Assembly (NCBI GenBank): GCA_028554755.1
Contig: JAPTOF010000021.1
Location: forward strand, 2,312,501 to 2,376,500
Length of the DNA: 64,000 nt
From: Cordia subcordata
Lineage: Eukaryota > Streptophyta > Magnoliopsida > Boraginales > Cordiaceae
Direction of reading: 5' to 3'
A model generated the notes under the pieces. That model saw only the letters and a program-made list of their open reading frames with translations, searched no databases and was not told the DNA's origin. Made by a program: the position numbers and the translations under genes. The number at the start of each line of letters is the position of its first letter. Positions within the stretch are counted from its first letter, which is position 1. Below are positions 26,338 to 35,217 of this stretch, piece after piece.

Positions 26338-27520
26338 ATAGGGTTTGAATCACTTACTGTATAGAACTTATTTCATTTATGAATAAAATAAAATGAATTC
26401 CATAAGAATTTATATTTTCAAATGAATTTTCTTGTTTGAATCTACAAAACAAGTTTAAGTCAATTCTATTATTTGTAAAATTATGTTTGAAATACATGTG
26501 GAATTAGAATTAATATGTATATTTTACTTAAATAACCTTTTGCTGTAATTTTTTTTTTAGTTATTATAATTTTCATGGAACAAAGAGAATAAAAATAATT
26601 TTATAAGAAAACTAGCTATCAAGGAAGATCGTTGAACAAGTAATAGTTGAGTTATATGACAATGGCAAATAATGAATGTTGTAGTTTCAACACAGTAGTA
26701 TAATATTATATAAATAGTTACAGAGATATTTTTATTTTTATAAGATTTTATGTGAACTTGTCTTTCGTAGAATTACAAATTCCACTCTCGAGCTAAGATT
26801 TGGGTAAAGCTTGAGAAAATCCAAAATTTGCAAACATAAAAACTTGGATTTACAAACAAATTCCACAAAATTTTATAGAATTCATTTGTTCCAAATAGAC
26901 TGGTTATTTTATATGATTAAAAATTAATTGATTAATTTTAAATAGAAACTAACTAATTTGGTTTAGTTCAATTTGGAATAGGTTTAAAACAAACCAAAAC
27001 CAAAGCATGCTACCTCAATATTTGTGTGTATATTAGTTTAACTTGTAATTTGGACGATAAATCAAAATTGATCTCCTAGTTAATTTTTTTTCCCGTGAAA
27101 TTATTTGGTAAATATTTACTTTTATTTCTTTGAAGAAATTTAAATATTTTTCTGTAAGACCAGAATCATACTAAACTAAATTGATTTTAGAGATTTTGGT
27201 TTAGCTTGGTTATTTTTCATGGTAAGAAACCAATTGGTTAGTTTCAAAGAAAATCTAACTAATTTGGTTTGGTTTGAAATAGGTTCAAAATCAAATCAAG
27301 TCAAATTTTGTCCCCTTAATGACAAATGAAGTTTTGTGGCCACAAGGCTTTTCTCTTTTTCTTTTCGTAATTAAGCAAATACTTGTATTAATTACAAAAA
27401 TGTTTACACCATACAATCAAATGTAAAATATCTACCCTGATTAAACCAAAAATCTTGGACCCAATTCTAATTTGTAAACAGGTTTCTATTGAAATAATTA
27501 CTTCTAAATGAAAACATTTG
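26338..27520. other. AT-rich intergenic with repeat-like TTTGGTTTGGTTT words
   Basis: Words such as AATTTGGTTTAGTTCAATTTGG (about 26,957) and CTAATTTGGTTTGGTTTGAA (27,258) recur in both orientations, as in degraded plant MITEs. Nothing coding was seen. Confidence 0.4.
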
Positions 27521-27527
27521 TCATTTC

Positions 27528-27912
27528 TTTTTTTTTTTTAAAGAAAAAGGTGACATCTCCCTCAATTTTATTAATAATGAGAAAAAAAAATACAAGTAGG
27601 AGGGGGATGTAAGCCTTACTTTCTTTCTATTCCCAAGATGCATGATTGACAGGCTAATCATATTACAACGCACACAATTTAAAATGTCAATACAGATGCA
27701 CAAAAATCAAATAAGGTGATACTGTTACCCTTGCAACACAAACCTTGCATCTAAGATTAGGCATAGCTAGCCTATCACACTTGATGATACCTTGCAAAAA
27801 CCGGTGATTTTCAAGACTGTCAGCAAAAAATAGCCACTTGAGTTAGATCCCAACATAGCTAACTAGTTTGCAGCCTTATTCCCTTCTCTATGAATATGAC
27901 AAACTTACTAAT
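27528..27912 (-). mobile_element. LINE 3' end, RNase H tail remnant, 5'-truncated
   Basis: Read on the minus strand, 27909 downward encodes VCHIHREGNKAAN, a stop, then LAMLGS. This matches the end of the RNase H domain of plant L1-type LINEs (V-x-H-I-x-REGN-x-x-A-x-x-LA-x-x-G). It runs into an untranslated 3' end and a T-run on the plus strand at about 27528-27540, which is the poly(A) tail on the minus strand. The in-frame stop and truncation show it is dead. Heavy 5' truncation is usual for LINE copies. Confidence 0.65.
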
Positions 27913-28036
27913 GACCTAGAGGTTCAGTGGTATGTCTCCCGTCTTGGTGAGTAGTCTTGGGATCGTTTCTCGTTCATTGTATATAATATGTAATCGACCT
28001 TTAGTCTCCTTTAAAAATATATATATATATATATAA
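27911..28036 (+). mobile_element. SINE-like tRNA-derived unit with an AT tail
   Basis: AGAGGTTCAGTGGTATGTCT resembles a tRNA box A region and GGGATCGTTTCTC a degenerate box B about 30 bases on. The unit ends in (AT)n at about 28017-28036. It abuts the truncated end of the LINE remnant. This is a weak call based only on the promoter-like boxes. Confidence 0.35.
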
Positions 28037-28213
28037 GAAATTTTGTAGTTATTATCTTTCATTTCTATGGCAATACACAACCTACAGGAAGAACGCCTGA
28101 AAAATGTAACCAGAGACTTGTGTAGTCGCGTAGATAGATTAAACATTGCATGCGAACATATTCTTTTATTTTAAATGGATAACGTGAAGACTTGGAAGTC
28201 AAATTTTTACTCA

Positions 28214-28570
28214 GGTTCCATTTGTTTCATGGAAAATAATTTGTTTAAAAAATATTTTCTATGGATTTTTTTTAAAAGTATTTTTTTAAAAATATTTTTT
28301 ATTGTTTGGCTGTTAAAATAAAAATTAATTAAAAATATCTTCTAATGATACCAAAGAATGTATTTATATGTGTTGGTTTTTTGGGGGTGGGGGGTTGGGC
28401 CTTGGGAGATCTGAGTTTATAGCGCCTGGTTTTTCCTTTTTTGAGAAAATGAAAATATTTTTTGGAAAATCAACTTATTTTTTTATTAGAAAAATATTTT
28501 TTGACTTTTTTTATTTTTAACAACTAAACAAAAAATATGAAAAATATTTTTTGCGAAACAAACAGAGCCT
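28214..28570. mobile_element. MITE with TGTTTGTTTC-type ends and a G-rich centre
   Basis: The ends are AGGTTCCATTTGTTTCATGG and GCGAAACAAACAGAGCCT (imperfect inverted repeat). Long subterminal repeats run around AAATATTTTTT, TGGCTGTTAAAATAAA and ATTAATTAAAAATAT. The centre (about 28,382-28,415) is G-rich. The same family occurs at 30866-31296. Confidence 0.65.
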
Positions 28571-28894
28571 TAATTTTTACTTAACTTAAAACATATATTA
28601 AAGTGCATCATTGTGTGAAGAAATTTATAATCTTTACGTGAATTCAACATATGCATGGTGCATCTATTTTAGATCAACCCCAATGGTTTCAGGAATCATT
28701 TGTCCAATCTGTCCAAATACACTCAACGATACCTTTTCTCAATTATTTATACAACTTCCTTACCATTGTCTAAAACGTATCTTCGATTTTCTTTTTTATT
28801 TTCCTGGTCAGCAAACGATGAAGTGTTTTATAAGACACGACAAGGTATTAGTCAATACCAGTGGGTACGGGAAATTAGGATGGTTGTAGGGAAT

Positions 28895-28993
28895 TAGGGG
28901 ATAGTTTAACTGGTTGAGACTATTTTCTCCAAATGTGAGATCTTGGATTCAATTCCATTAGAGTACGGGATTTAACAAAAAAAAAAAAAAATT
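28895..28993 (+). mobile_element. tRNA-derived SINE-like unit with poly(A)
   Basis: Box A TAGTTTAACTGG (28902-28913) fits the RNA polymerase III consensus. TGGATTCAATTCC (28944-28956) resembles box B, and a run of about 15 A follows at 28978-28992. The unit is short (about 100 bp) and shares its head with the unit at 15361. Confidence 0.6.
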
Positions 28994-29084
28994 AGAATGG
29001 CTTTAGGAACATTAATAGATCAAGTTCAAGTAAGGGTTGTATACCGTGCACTCTAAATATTGTGTACCTACAGTAGCATATTCA

Positions 29085-29350
29085 CAACTTTATTATTATA
29101 AGTTCACAATTTGTATACTACATGTTCACAATTTTTAATTATTTACAAATTGTATGTTACATGTTTATAATATTAACACTTTATGTTCAAAACTTTTAGT
29201 TATTCACAATTTAATTATCTATTACTCTTATATTATATGTTCAAAAGTTTTATATCATATATTAATAAAGATATGTTTATGACTCTTTAAGATATGTTCA
29301 CAATCTGTGAATATATTCACAACTTGTGAATGATATGTTTACAATATGTG
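29085..29350. repeat. Degenerate TTCACAA/ATATGTTCAC array
   Basis: Words such as TTCACAATTTGTA, ACATGTTCACAATTTTTA and ATATGTTCAC recur over about 265 bp. They are the reverse complement of the units in the array at 22120-22560, so the two look like opposite-orientation relics of one repeat family. Confidence 0.5.
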
Positions 29351-29519
29351 AACGATTTCAGAACTCATAGTTAGAGGTGTTATCGGTATCTAATCGACGA
29401 TCGGATTGTTATGTTGTATTCGTCAGCGTGAGGAAGGTGAAGTCATTAAATTTTATGTTGATCCGATAGTCTCATTGTGAGATTTATTGGGTTGTGCACC
29501 ATGCACCTTTAGATATATC

Positions 29520-30860
29520 ATACTTTGGGTGTATAGTATAATTTACGGTTCAGTGTGTATTAGGATGTTTGGATCCAAATTTTGAATTTCAGGTGAGGAG
29601 AAAAAAATTCCGATAGCATAATAAAAACTTATCTATCCGACCGAATATCGGATGTTCGGATTTTGAGTTTTTCAATTTAGATTTTGGGATATCTTGATAA
29701 GTTACAAAATTAGATTGCTTATCAATTATTTACCAATTCAACAATATCAATTTATTACCCTTATAAGAACACCAAATCACGCAAAATGAGAAATAGATAA
29801 AATCAAAATATTAATTTTTTAATGTGCAAACTAGAATTCTAGATTAGGTATTAGATTTTTAATTAACCTCCAATAAGAGAAACGAGATGGCTTAAGAATG
29901 GTGATAGATGAATGAAATATTTTTAAAAATACATTTCCATTTCCATTTCCATTTCCATTATAACTGTTAACCAAAAAAAAAAGATATTACCTATACAAAT
30001 ATATCTCCATATTTAGCAATTATTTATCCTAAACTAAATCATTATACTTTGTCAATTTTAGTTATATTACTAACTTTAATTATCTAATTTAATTTTTGAC
30101 CTACGAACAAATAGCTTAGTTGAGTTAATTAACTTCTCATTACTTTTTTTTTTCTCTTTGGATGTCACATTCTTTTATCTGATATTGGATCAATATATGT
30201 TTGAATCTAAAATTTTTATAATTTTATTTATTAGATCCGCTTCGGTAGGGATTTGGATTTGAAATGGATATTCCTAGCCCAAATCATGTCTATAATGAGA
30301 AAATAAGTGCATTAATTGATTGACAAATTAGGCTTTACAGCAACCTATTGATTTCTCTACAGTAGAGTAGGCACTAGATTAGTTGAGTCTCTTTATTGAG
30401 AATGATTAGGGGTGAGCACTCTTTAACAAAACTGAACTAAACTAATTTTCTTTTTATTTTAAAAACTAAACCGAATTGTTTAAAAATTGAACCAACTGAA
30501 ATCAAAGTATTTTTTGGTCTATTTAGTTAAATTTGATTAAAATCGAAATTGAACAACAAAATTTAAAAAAAATAGAAAATAAAAAGGAGACAAGTTATTG
30601 CATGAAAATACATTAAACAAATCATCCATATTCATTAAAATATATCATAAACAAGATATATTGAAGCATAATTAAATATATAAATGGTAATTAAATTTAT
30701 CATGAACCGAAAACCCCAAATTAATACATGTAAAAATAAATCTAACAACTTATAAGTTCTAATACAATTCATATAAAAGTAAATCAACAAGTCTCTGACA
30801 ACATTCAGAAAAACATATATAACTTGAAAAGTTCCTGTTCCTCCCCACATGAAATATAAC
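29520..30860. other. AT-rich intergenic, no gene recognised
   Basis: It includes a short (TTTCCA)n run at about 29936-29960 and A/T-rich open frames without family resemblance. GGGGTGAGCAC followed by AACTGAACTAAACTAA-type words (about 30,411) resembles the edge of a common plant MITE. Confidence 0.4.
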
Positions 30861-30865
30861 ACTAA

Positions 30866-31296
30866 GGCCCTGTTTGTTTTACAAAAAATAACTTGCTTTA
30901 AAAAAATATTTTTTTAAAAAAAATATTTTTCATTGTTTGGTTATCACAATAAAAATTAATTAGAAAATATTTTTCAATGATACCAAAAAAAATATATTTA
31001 TGTGTTAGTGGAGGAATGGGGCGGGAGGCCTCAGCATGCCCTGGTGTTCCAAGTGCTGGCAACCCGGCCCCGATCTCAGTCCCCTGCCCCCGCATCCCAT
31101 TTCCTTGACATCCCCACCCCCTTCATCCGCACCCCTGTGGCCTGGGGCTAGGGTTGGGGACTTGGGGGCAAGGGTATCAGTGTTAGGGATGCCGGTCCTC
31201 CGCCCCTTACCCCCACCAATAAATATATTTTTTAGTACAATTAAAAAAAAAATTTTAATTAATTTTTATTTTAACAATCAAACAATGAAAAACAAA
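30866..31296. mobile_element. MITE with a GC-rich core, right end missing
   Basis: The left end is GGCCCTGTTTGTTTTAC. Subterminal repeats of about 90 bp (left around ATTGTTTGGTTATCACAATA, right around TTAACAATCAAACAATG) are inverse copies. They enclose about 210 bp (31005-31220) of C/G-rich sequence, which is very unlike the surroundings. The outer right end is absent, and different sequence starts at about 31296. It is the same family as 28214-28570. Confidence 0.6.
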
Positions 31297-31995
31297 CTCG
31301 ACCCCGTGGTCAACCTACGAGAGACATAAGCCGCAAAACAAAAGCTCACATTTCAAGACTCGCAAGTGTGTAATGTCCCCAACAATACCTCGTGTACGTG
31401 TGTCCTCTCGTGCCCCCTGCTCAACTGCCCAGTGCCTCAAACCCATTAGTATGTAGCCTTGATTCTTAGCCAGCCCTCGACACACGTCTCGCCAAATGTA
31501 TATCCACACAATTGGACCCGTTTGGCGTAACTTGAAAGAGACAAATTCTTCGAAAAAGCTGGCAACTGGGGCTCTGGTCTTAACTAGAAACTTCTGTTGC
31601 ATTTGACACGTAAACATAAGCCTTCAGTTTCGAGCCTATCGACGTCTACAGTTATACGTCCCGAACTAGATCGTTACATGTTACTTGGAAATTTCTAATT
31701 CAAACCTGTATTGGAAAACAAGTAGAAGTTTTAGCTTAGTAAAGATTAGTGTAAGACGATTCTTTCACCTTGAGAGACAAAATTTCTTTAGTAAGACTCT
31801 TCGAGCTTTGTATAAGGTTGTAACTTTTAAAGAGGCATTTAATTTACAGAATTATGATTTCTTTTTTCTTTTTGAGGAAGACAAAGTTAAATTACATAAA
31901 TACTAATTGCAGAAAGGAAACTCCTCTCGTATCCCCTAATAGACGCCATAATTGGTGAGGTAACTCCTTGACAAAGTGATTTGAGGAATGTGATA
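31297..31995. other. Unrecognised sequence of balanced composition
   Basis: About 31,297-31,690 has noticeably higher GC than its neighbours and a 100-codon open frame on the minus strand (31315-31617). I do not recognise a domain in it. Its abrupt junction with a MITE arm suggests a fragment of another transposon. Confidence 0.35.
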
Positions 31996-32000
31996 TTCTC

Positions 32001-32590
32001 GCGTTTGGTTCGCATAATGAAAAATGATTCTCATATATGTTACATTCCCAAAATATAATATTCATATGATTTTCTCAATTTTCATCTCCACGTATGGGTA
32101 GGGGTCCAACATTTTTGGATTGTGAGAATATGTATAGTAAATTAAAAATACAAATAAAAAAAACCTATATTCAAAATCCTCTCATGTATGAAAAAATTAA
32201 CAATAATAAAAAATAACTAATAAATAATCACGATAATTAATTAATTAATTATTCAATATGCATTATTAATTAAACATGGGCTATTTATCTTTAAAAAATG
32301 AAAATAATAATTAAAGAAATTAATAAATAATTAAAAATAAAAATATAATAAAAATAAAAACAACCAATTTAAAAATAAAAATATTTAAAAATAAAAAAAA
32401 TTAAAAATAAAAATTAAAAATAATAATTAGAAAAAATTAATATAATTAGTAACATTCCTGGGAATACTTTAAAAATTTCCTAAGAATATTTTTGATATAC
32501 CAAATAGTTTTCATGTCATTTCTTGGAATATTTTTTATTCTTGGAAGTGTGATTCCTAGGAATAATTTTTTGTTCCCGAACCAAACGTTC
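32001..32590. mobile_element. TIR element with GCGTTTGGTTCG ends
   Basis: The left end GCGTTTGGTTCGCATAATGA and the right end TTTGTTCCCGAACCAAACGT form an inverted repeat (CGTTTGGTTCG / CGAACCAAACG). The middle is A/T-only over long stretches. I infer a non-autonomous DNA transposon. Confidence 0.5.
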
Positions 32591-32600
32591 TTTAAAAGCA

Positions 32601-32883
32601 AGGAAACTCTTCCATCAGTTGAACTGACATAGTTCAACTAAAAAATTTGTAGGCTTCGAACAAAAATTTATAGGTCAAGAACAAAAATTTAAAAGTTTGA
32701 ATTTTTATTCTTGACCTATGAATTTTTGTTCGAAAATTTCAAAAATTTATAGGAAAAAGTTTTTGCTCTAGACCTATAAATTTTGGTCTTGACCTATGAA
32801 TTTTTTGCTCTATAAATTTTTGTTTGAAAACTACAAAATTTTCAATTAAACTTATATCAGTTTGACTGATAGAAGAGTTTCCT
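32601..32883. mobile_element. 283-bp palindromic TIR element
   Basis: The left arm AGGAAACTCTTCCATCAGTT matches the reverse complement of the right arm AACTGATAGAAGAGTTTCCT-like end at most positions over about 35 bases. Inside, GACCTATAAATTTTTGTTC-like words recur in both orientations, so nearly the whole element can fold on itself. It starts 10 bp after the preceding TIR element. Confidence 0.65.
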
Positions 32884-33100
32884 AAATAGCAATAGTAAGT
32901 TATGTGTTTAGCTAAAGTGTGCATTTAAGGAATCCGATTACCAAATTTGTGTGTTCACGTATGAGTAAATTGCATTTGAGGAACTAGAGAATCCGGAAAG
33001 AAAAGGATTGGGTTTGGGAAAATATCTCAAGAAAACCAATTTGAGATTGGAACTACTTTTACATTTTGGAAAAAAACAAAAACCCAAAACCCAAAACTTT

Positions 33101-33678
33101 AGGTTGCGTTTGGTTTGCTTGTTTTCTATTTTTATTTTCTAGTTTTCATTTTTCATTTTCATTTTTTAAAAATAATTTTTATTTTCTATTTTCTAAAATA
33201 TAGATAATGTGTTTGGTTACTAAAAGTGTTTTATTTTTTGATGTTTATTTACAAAATTGCCACCTTATTTTCTAAATTTTTTAAAGATATTTACAAAATT
33301 ACCACTTATTTTCTAAATTTTTTGGATGTATTTGGAAAATTGTCACATTGTTTTCTAAATTTTTTGGAGATATTTACAAAATTGACACCTTATCTTCAAA
33401 TCTTTTAGAGTTATTTACACAATTGCCACCTTATTTTCTAAATTTTTAGAATTATTTACAAAACTGCTACCTTGTTTTCTAAATCATTTAGAGTTATTTA
33501 CAAAATTGCCACCTTGTTTTCAGATAAAACACTTTTTTGATATTTTTTATTTTCCTAGAAAATTGTTTTTTATTTTCTGAAAATAAAAATAAAAATGGTT
33601 AATCAAGTGAATTTTCTATCCTAATTTTTATTTTCCATGAAAATGAAAAAAGAAAACAGGCAAACCAAACACACCCTT
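33101..33678. mobile_element. MITE with internal 42-bp minisatellite
   Basis: Terminal inverted repeats of about 26 bp: AGGTTGCGTTTGGTTTGCTT on the left; the right end, reverse-complemented, reads AGGGTGTGTTTGGTTTGCCT. Subterminal TTTTCTATTTTTATTTTC and its inverse follow. The middle is a tandem array listed separately. Confidence 0.7.
33245..33525. repeat. About seven tandem copies of a 40-43 bp unit
   Basis: The unit starts ATTTACAAAATTGCCACCTT and continues ATTTTCTAAATTTTTTGGAG. Copies differ by a few substitutions and small indels. The array lies wholly inside the MITE at 33101-33678. Confidence 0.85.
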
Positions 33679-33679
33679 A

Positions 33680-34600
33680 GTTACTAAAATGCCATCTTAC
33701 ATACATCTTTATGTATAAATACATACCTTATCATCTTATCTAGGCAAACCTTTTATTTCATTTTCCGCGTTTCTTAGTTAAGTTCTACTTTTATTAATAT
33801 TTTATATTGTTTATTTTGGTTTAGGAGCTTGGATTATATATTTCAAAAGTGGTTGACAGAATTAAATAATTTCACTGCATTAAATTATGAGAAATAAGGA
33901 AGAGGGAAAATTATAAAGTTGGATATAGAGGTCTATCAATAAGGGTGTATACTTATTTAAAGGTATTTTATTTTACTTTGGTAATTATTCTCTAACCCTA
34001 ATTAGTTAAGTACAAAAGACATAGCACAAAGGTGACACAATTTCTCTATGGTATTCCTCATATCAATTTAGAGTCTGTAAGAATTTTGCAATAGCAAAAA
34101 TTCCACAATAACAAAGAAAAGAATTTAGGAATTTAAGCTATGAAAATATTTTTTAACATATTGTGAGGATCTTGCATTTAGGTTAGTCAATTCATTAATT
34201 TCAATCTGACTTCAAATCCTCCTTCCGCATAAGGATAAACACGTAAGTATTCGTTATCTTGCATTTAGGTTAGTATTGAATTTATATATTTTTTTCAATA
34301 ATAATACTATTTAATGGTGTAAAGTTGCATTATGATATTTAATGAAGTGAATTATTTAATTTGGTCAGCCATTCTAATTTTTAAATGTTTGACTTCAAGA
34401 TTAAGAACACGATTTTTTCTCTTTTTCCTTTTATCTTATTCTTATATGCCCCAAAAGATATCTAAAAATATCAATCTTTCACAACACCTTTTTCCGCTTT
34501 TCACTTGATTATTGACCATCCAGTTTGCCTCCTCGACGGCTGTGATTACTCCAGTTTCTTGATTTCCGACGAGCTTCAAAGCAGCCTCGCTTTCTTTCCA
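33680..34600. promoter_or_regulatory. Upstream (promoter-bearing) region of the GRAS gene
   Basis: This is sequence between the last MITE and the presumed 5' UTR of the GRAS gene. It must carry the promoter if transcription begins near 34.5-34.6 kb. I could not single out a TATA box with confidence. Confidence 0.35.
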
Positions 34601-34650
34601 TTTCTACTTCAAGTGCTTCAACTCGTATATTCTCTCTCTCTCTCACAAAG

Positions 34651-35125
34651 GTGCGCTTCTGCCATTACTCTTTCATATATATATATATGTGTGTGTGTGT
34701 GTCTGTGTGTATGTTGCTTTATCACAGTGATGATAAATTTTATTGGGTTTTGCTTGAAAACATGCGACACTTTTAAAGAGCTGCAATGTCACATTTATGG
34801 GTTGAAAAATGTGAAATGTTCGTTTGATACATGTTTTTTTAGATACCCTTTTGGGTGTAAATATTTTAACATTTACTGTTGAAAAAGCATCTCGCATTTG
34901 TAGTGTTTCAGATAGTCAAAAGTTTAATGAATAACTTTTTACTTTGATTCCCATGTTCAGACTACCCTTTTGTGTGCTTTTTGACTTTACCTATTGAAAA
35001 TAACATGTCCCATTTGTAGTGTTTGTCCAAAATTGATATTTGTCATGTTCAAAATTTGTGCAGTTGAAATGAAATATGTTCTTTTGTGATTGAATACAAG
35101 TTGTATTTTACTGCTAGAGCTTCAG
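34651..35125 (+). other. Candidate 5' UTR intron of the GRAS gene
   Basis: A CT-rich leader (CTCTCTCTCTCTCACAAAG, to 34650) is followed by the donor GTGCGC. An acceptor GAGCTTCAG ends at 35125, 92 bases before the start codon. The enclosed sequence is T-rich, like an intron, and contains a (TA)n(TG)n microsatellite at about 34677-34702. Leader introns are common in GRAS genes of this subfamily. No transcript evidence is available here. Confidence 0.5.
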
Positions 35126-35217
35126 GTTGTTAAGGGATAGGCATAATTGTGGCAGGAAAAAAAAAAAGTTAGTTTGAGGACAGGATTTTATAGGAAAGAT
35201 TTTGTGAGAAGATTGAT

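Noticed and set aside
28200..28583. AATTTTTACT on both sides of the MITE at 28214 as target duplication
   Set aside because: The two copies are not directly adjacent to the element ends, and the sequence is too A/T-rich to trust.
31315..31617. 100-codon minus-strand ORF as a retroelement polyprotein
   Set aside because: No gag, protease, RT or integrase motif could be seen.
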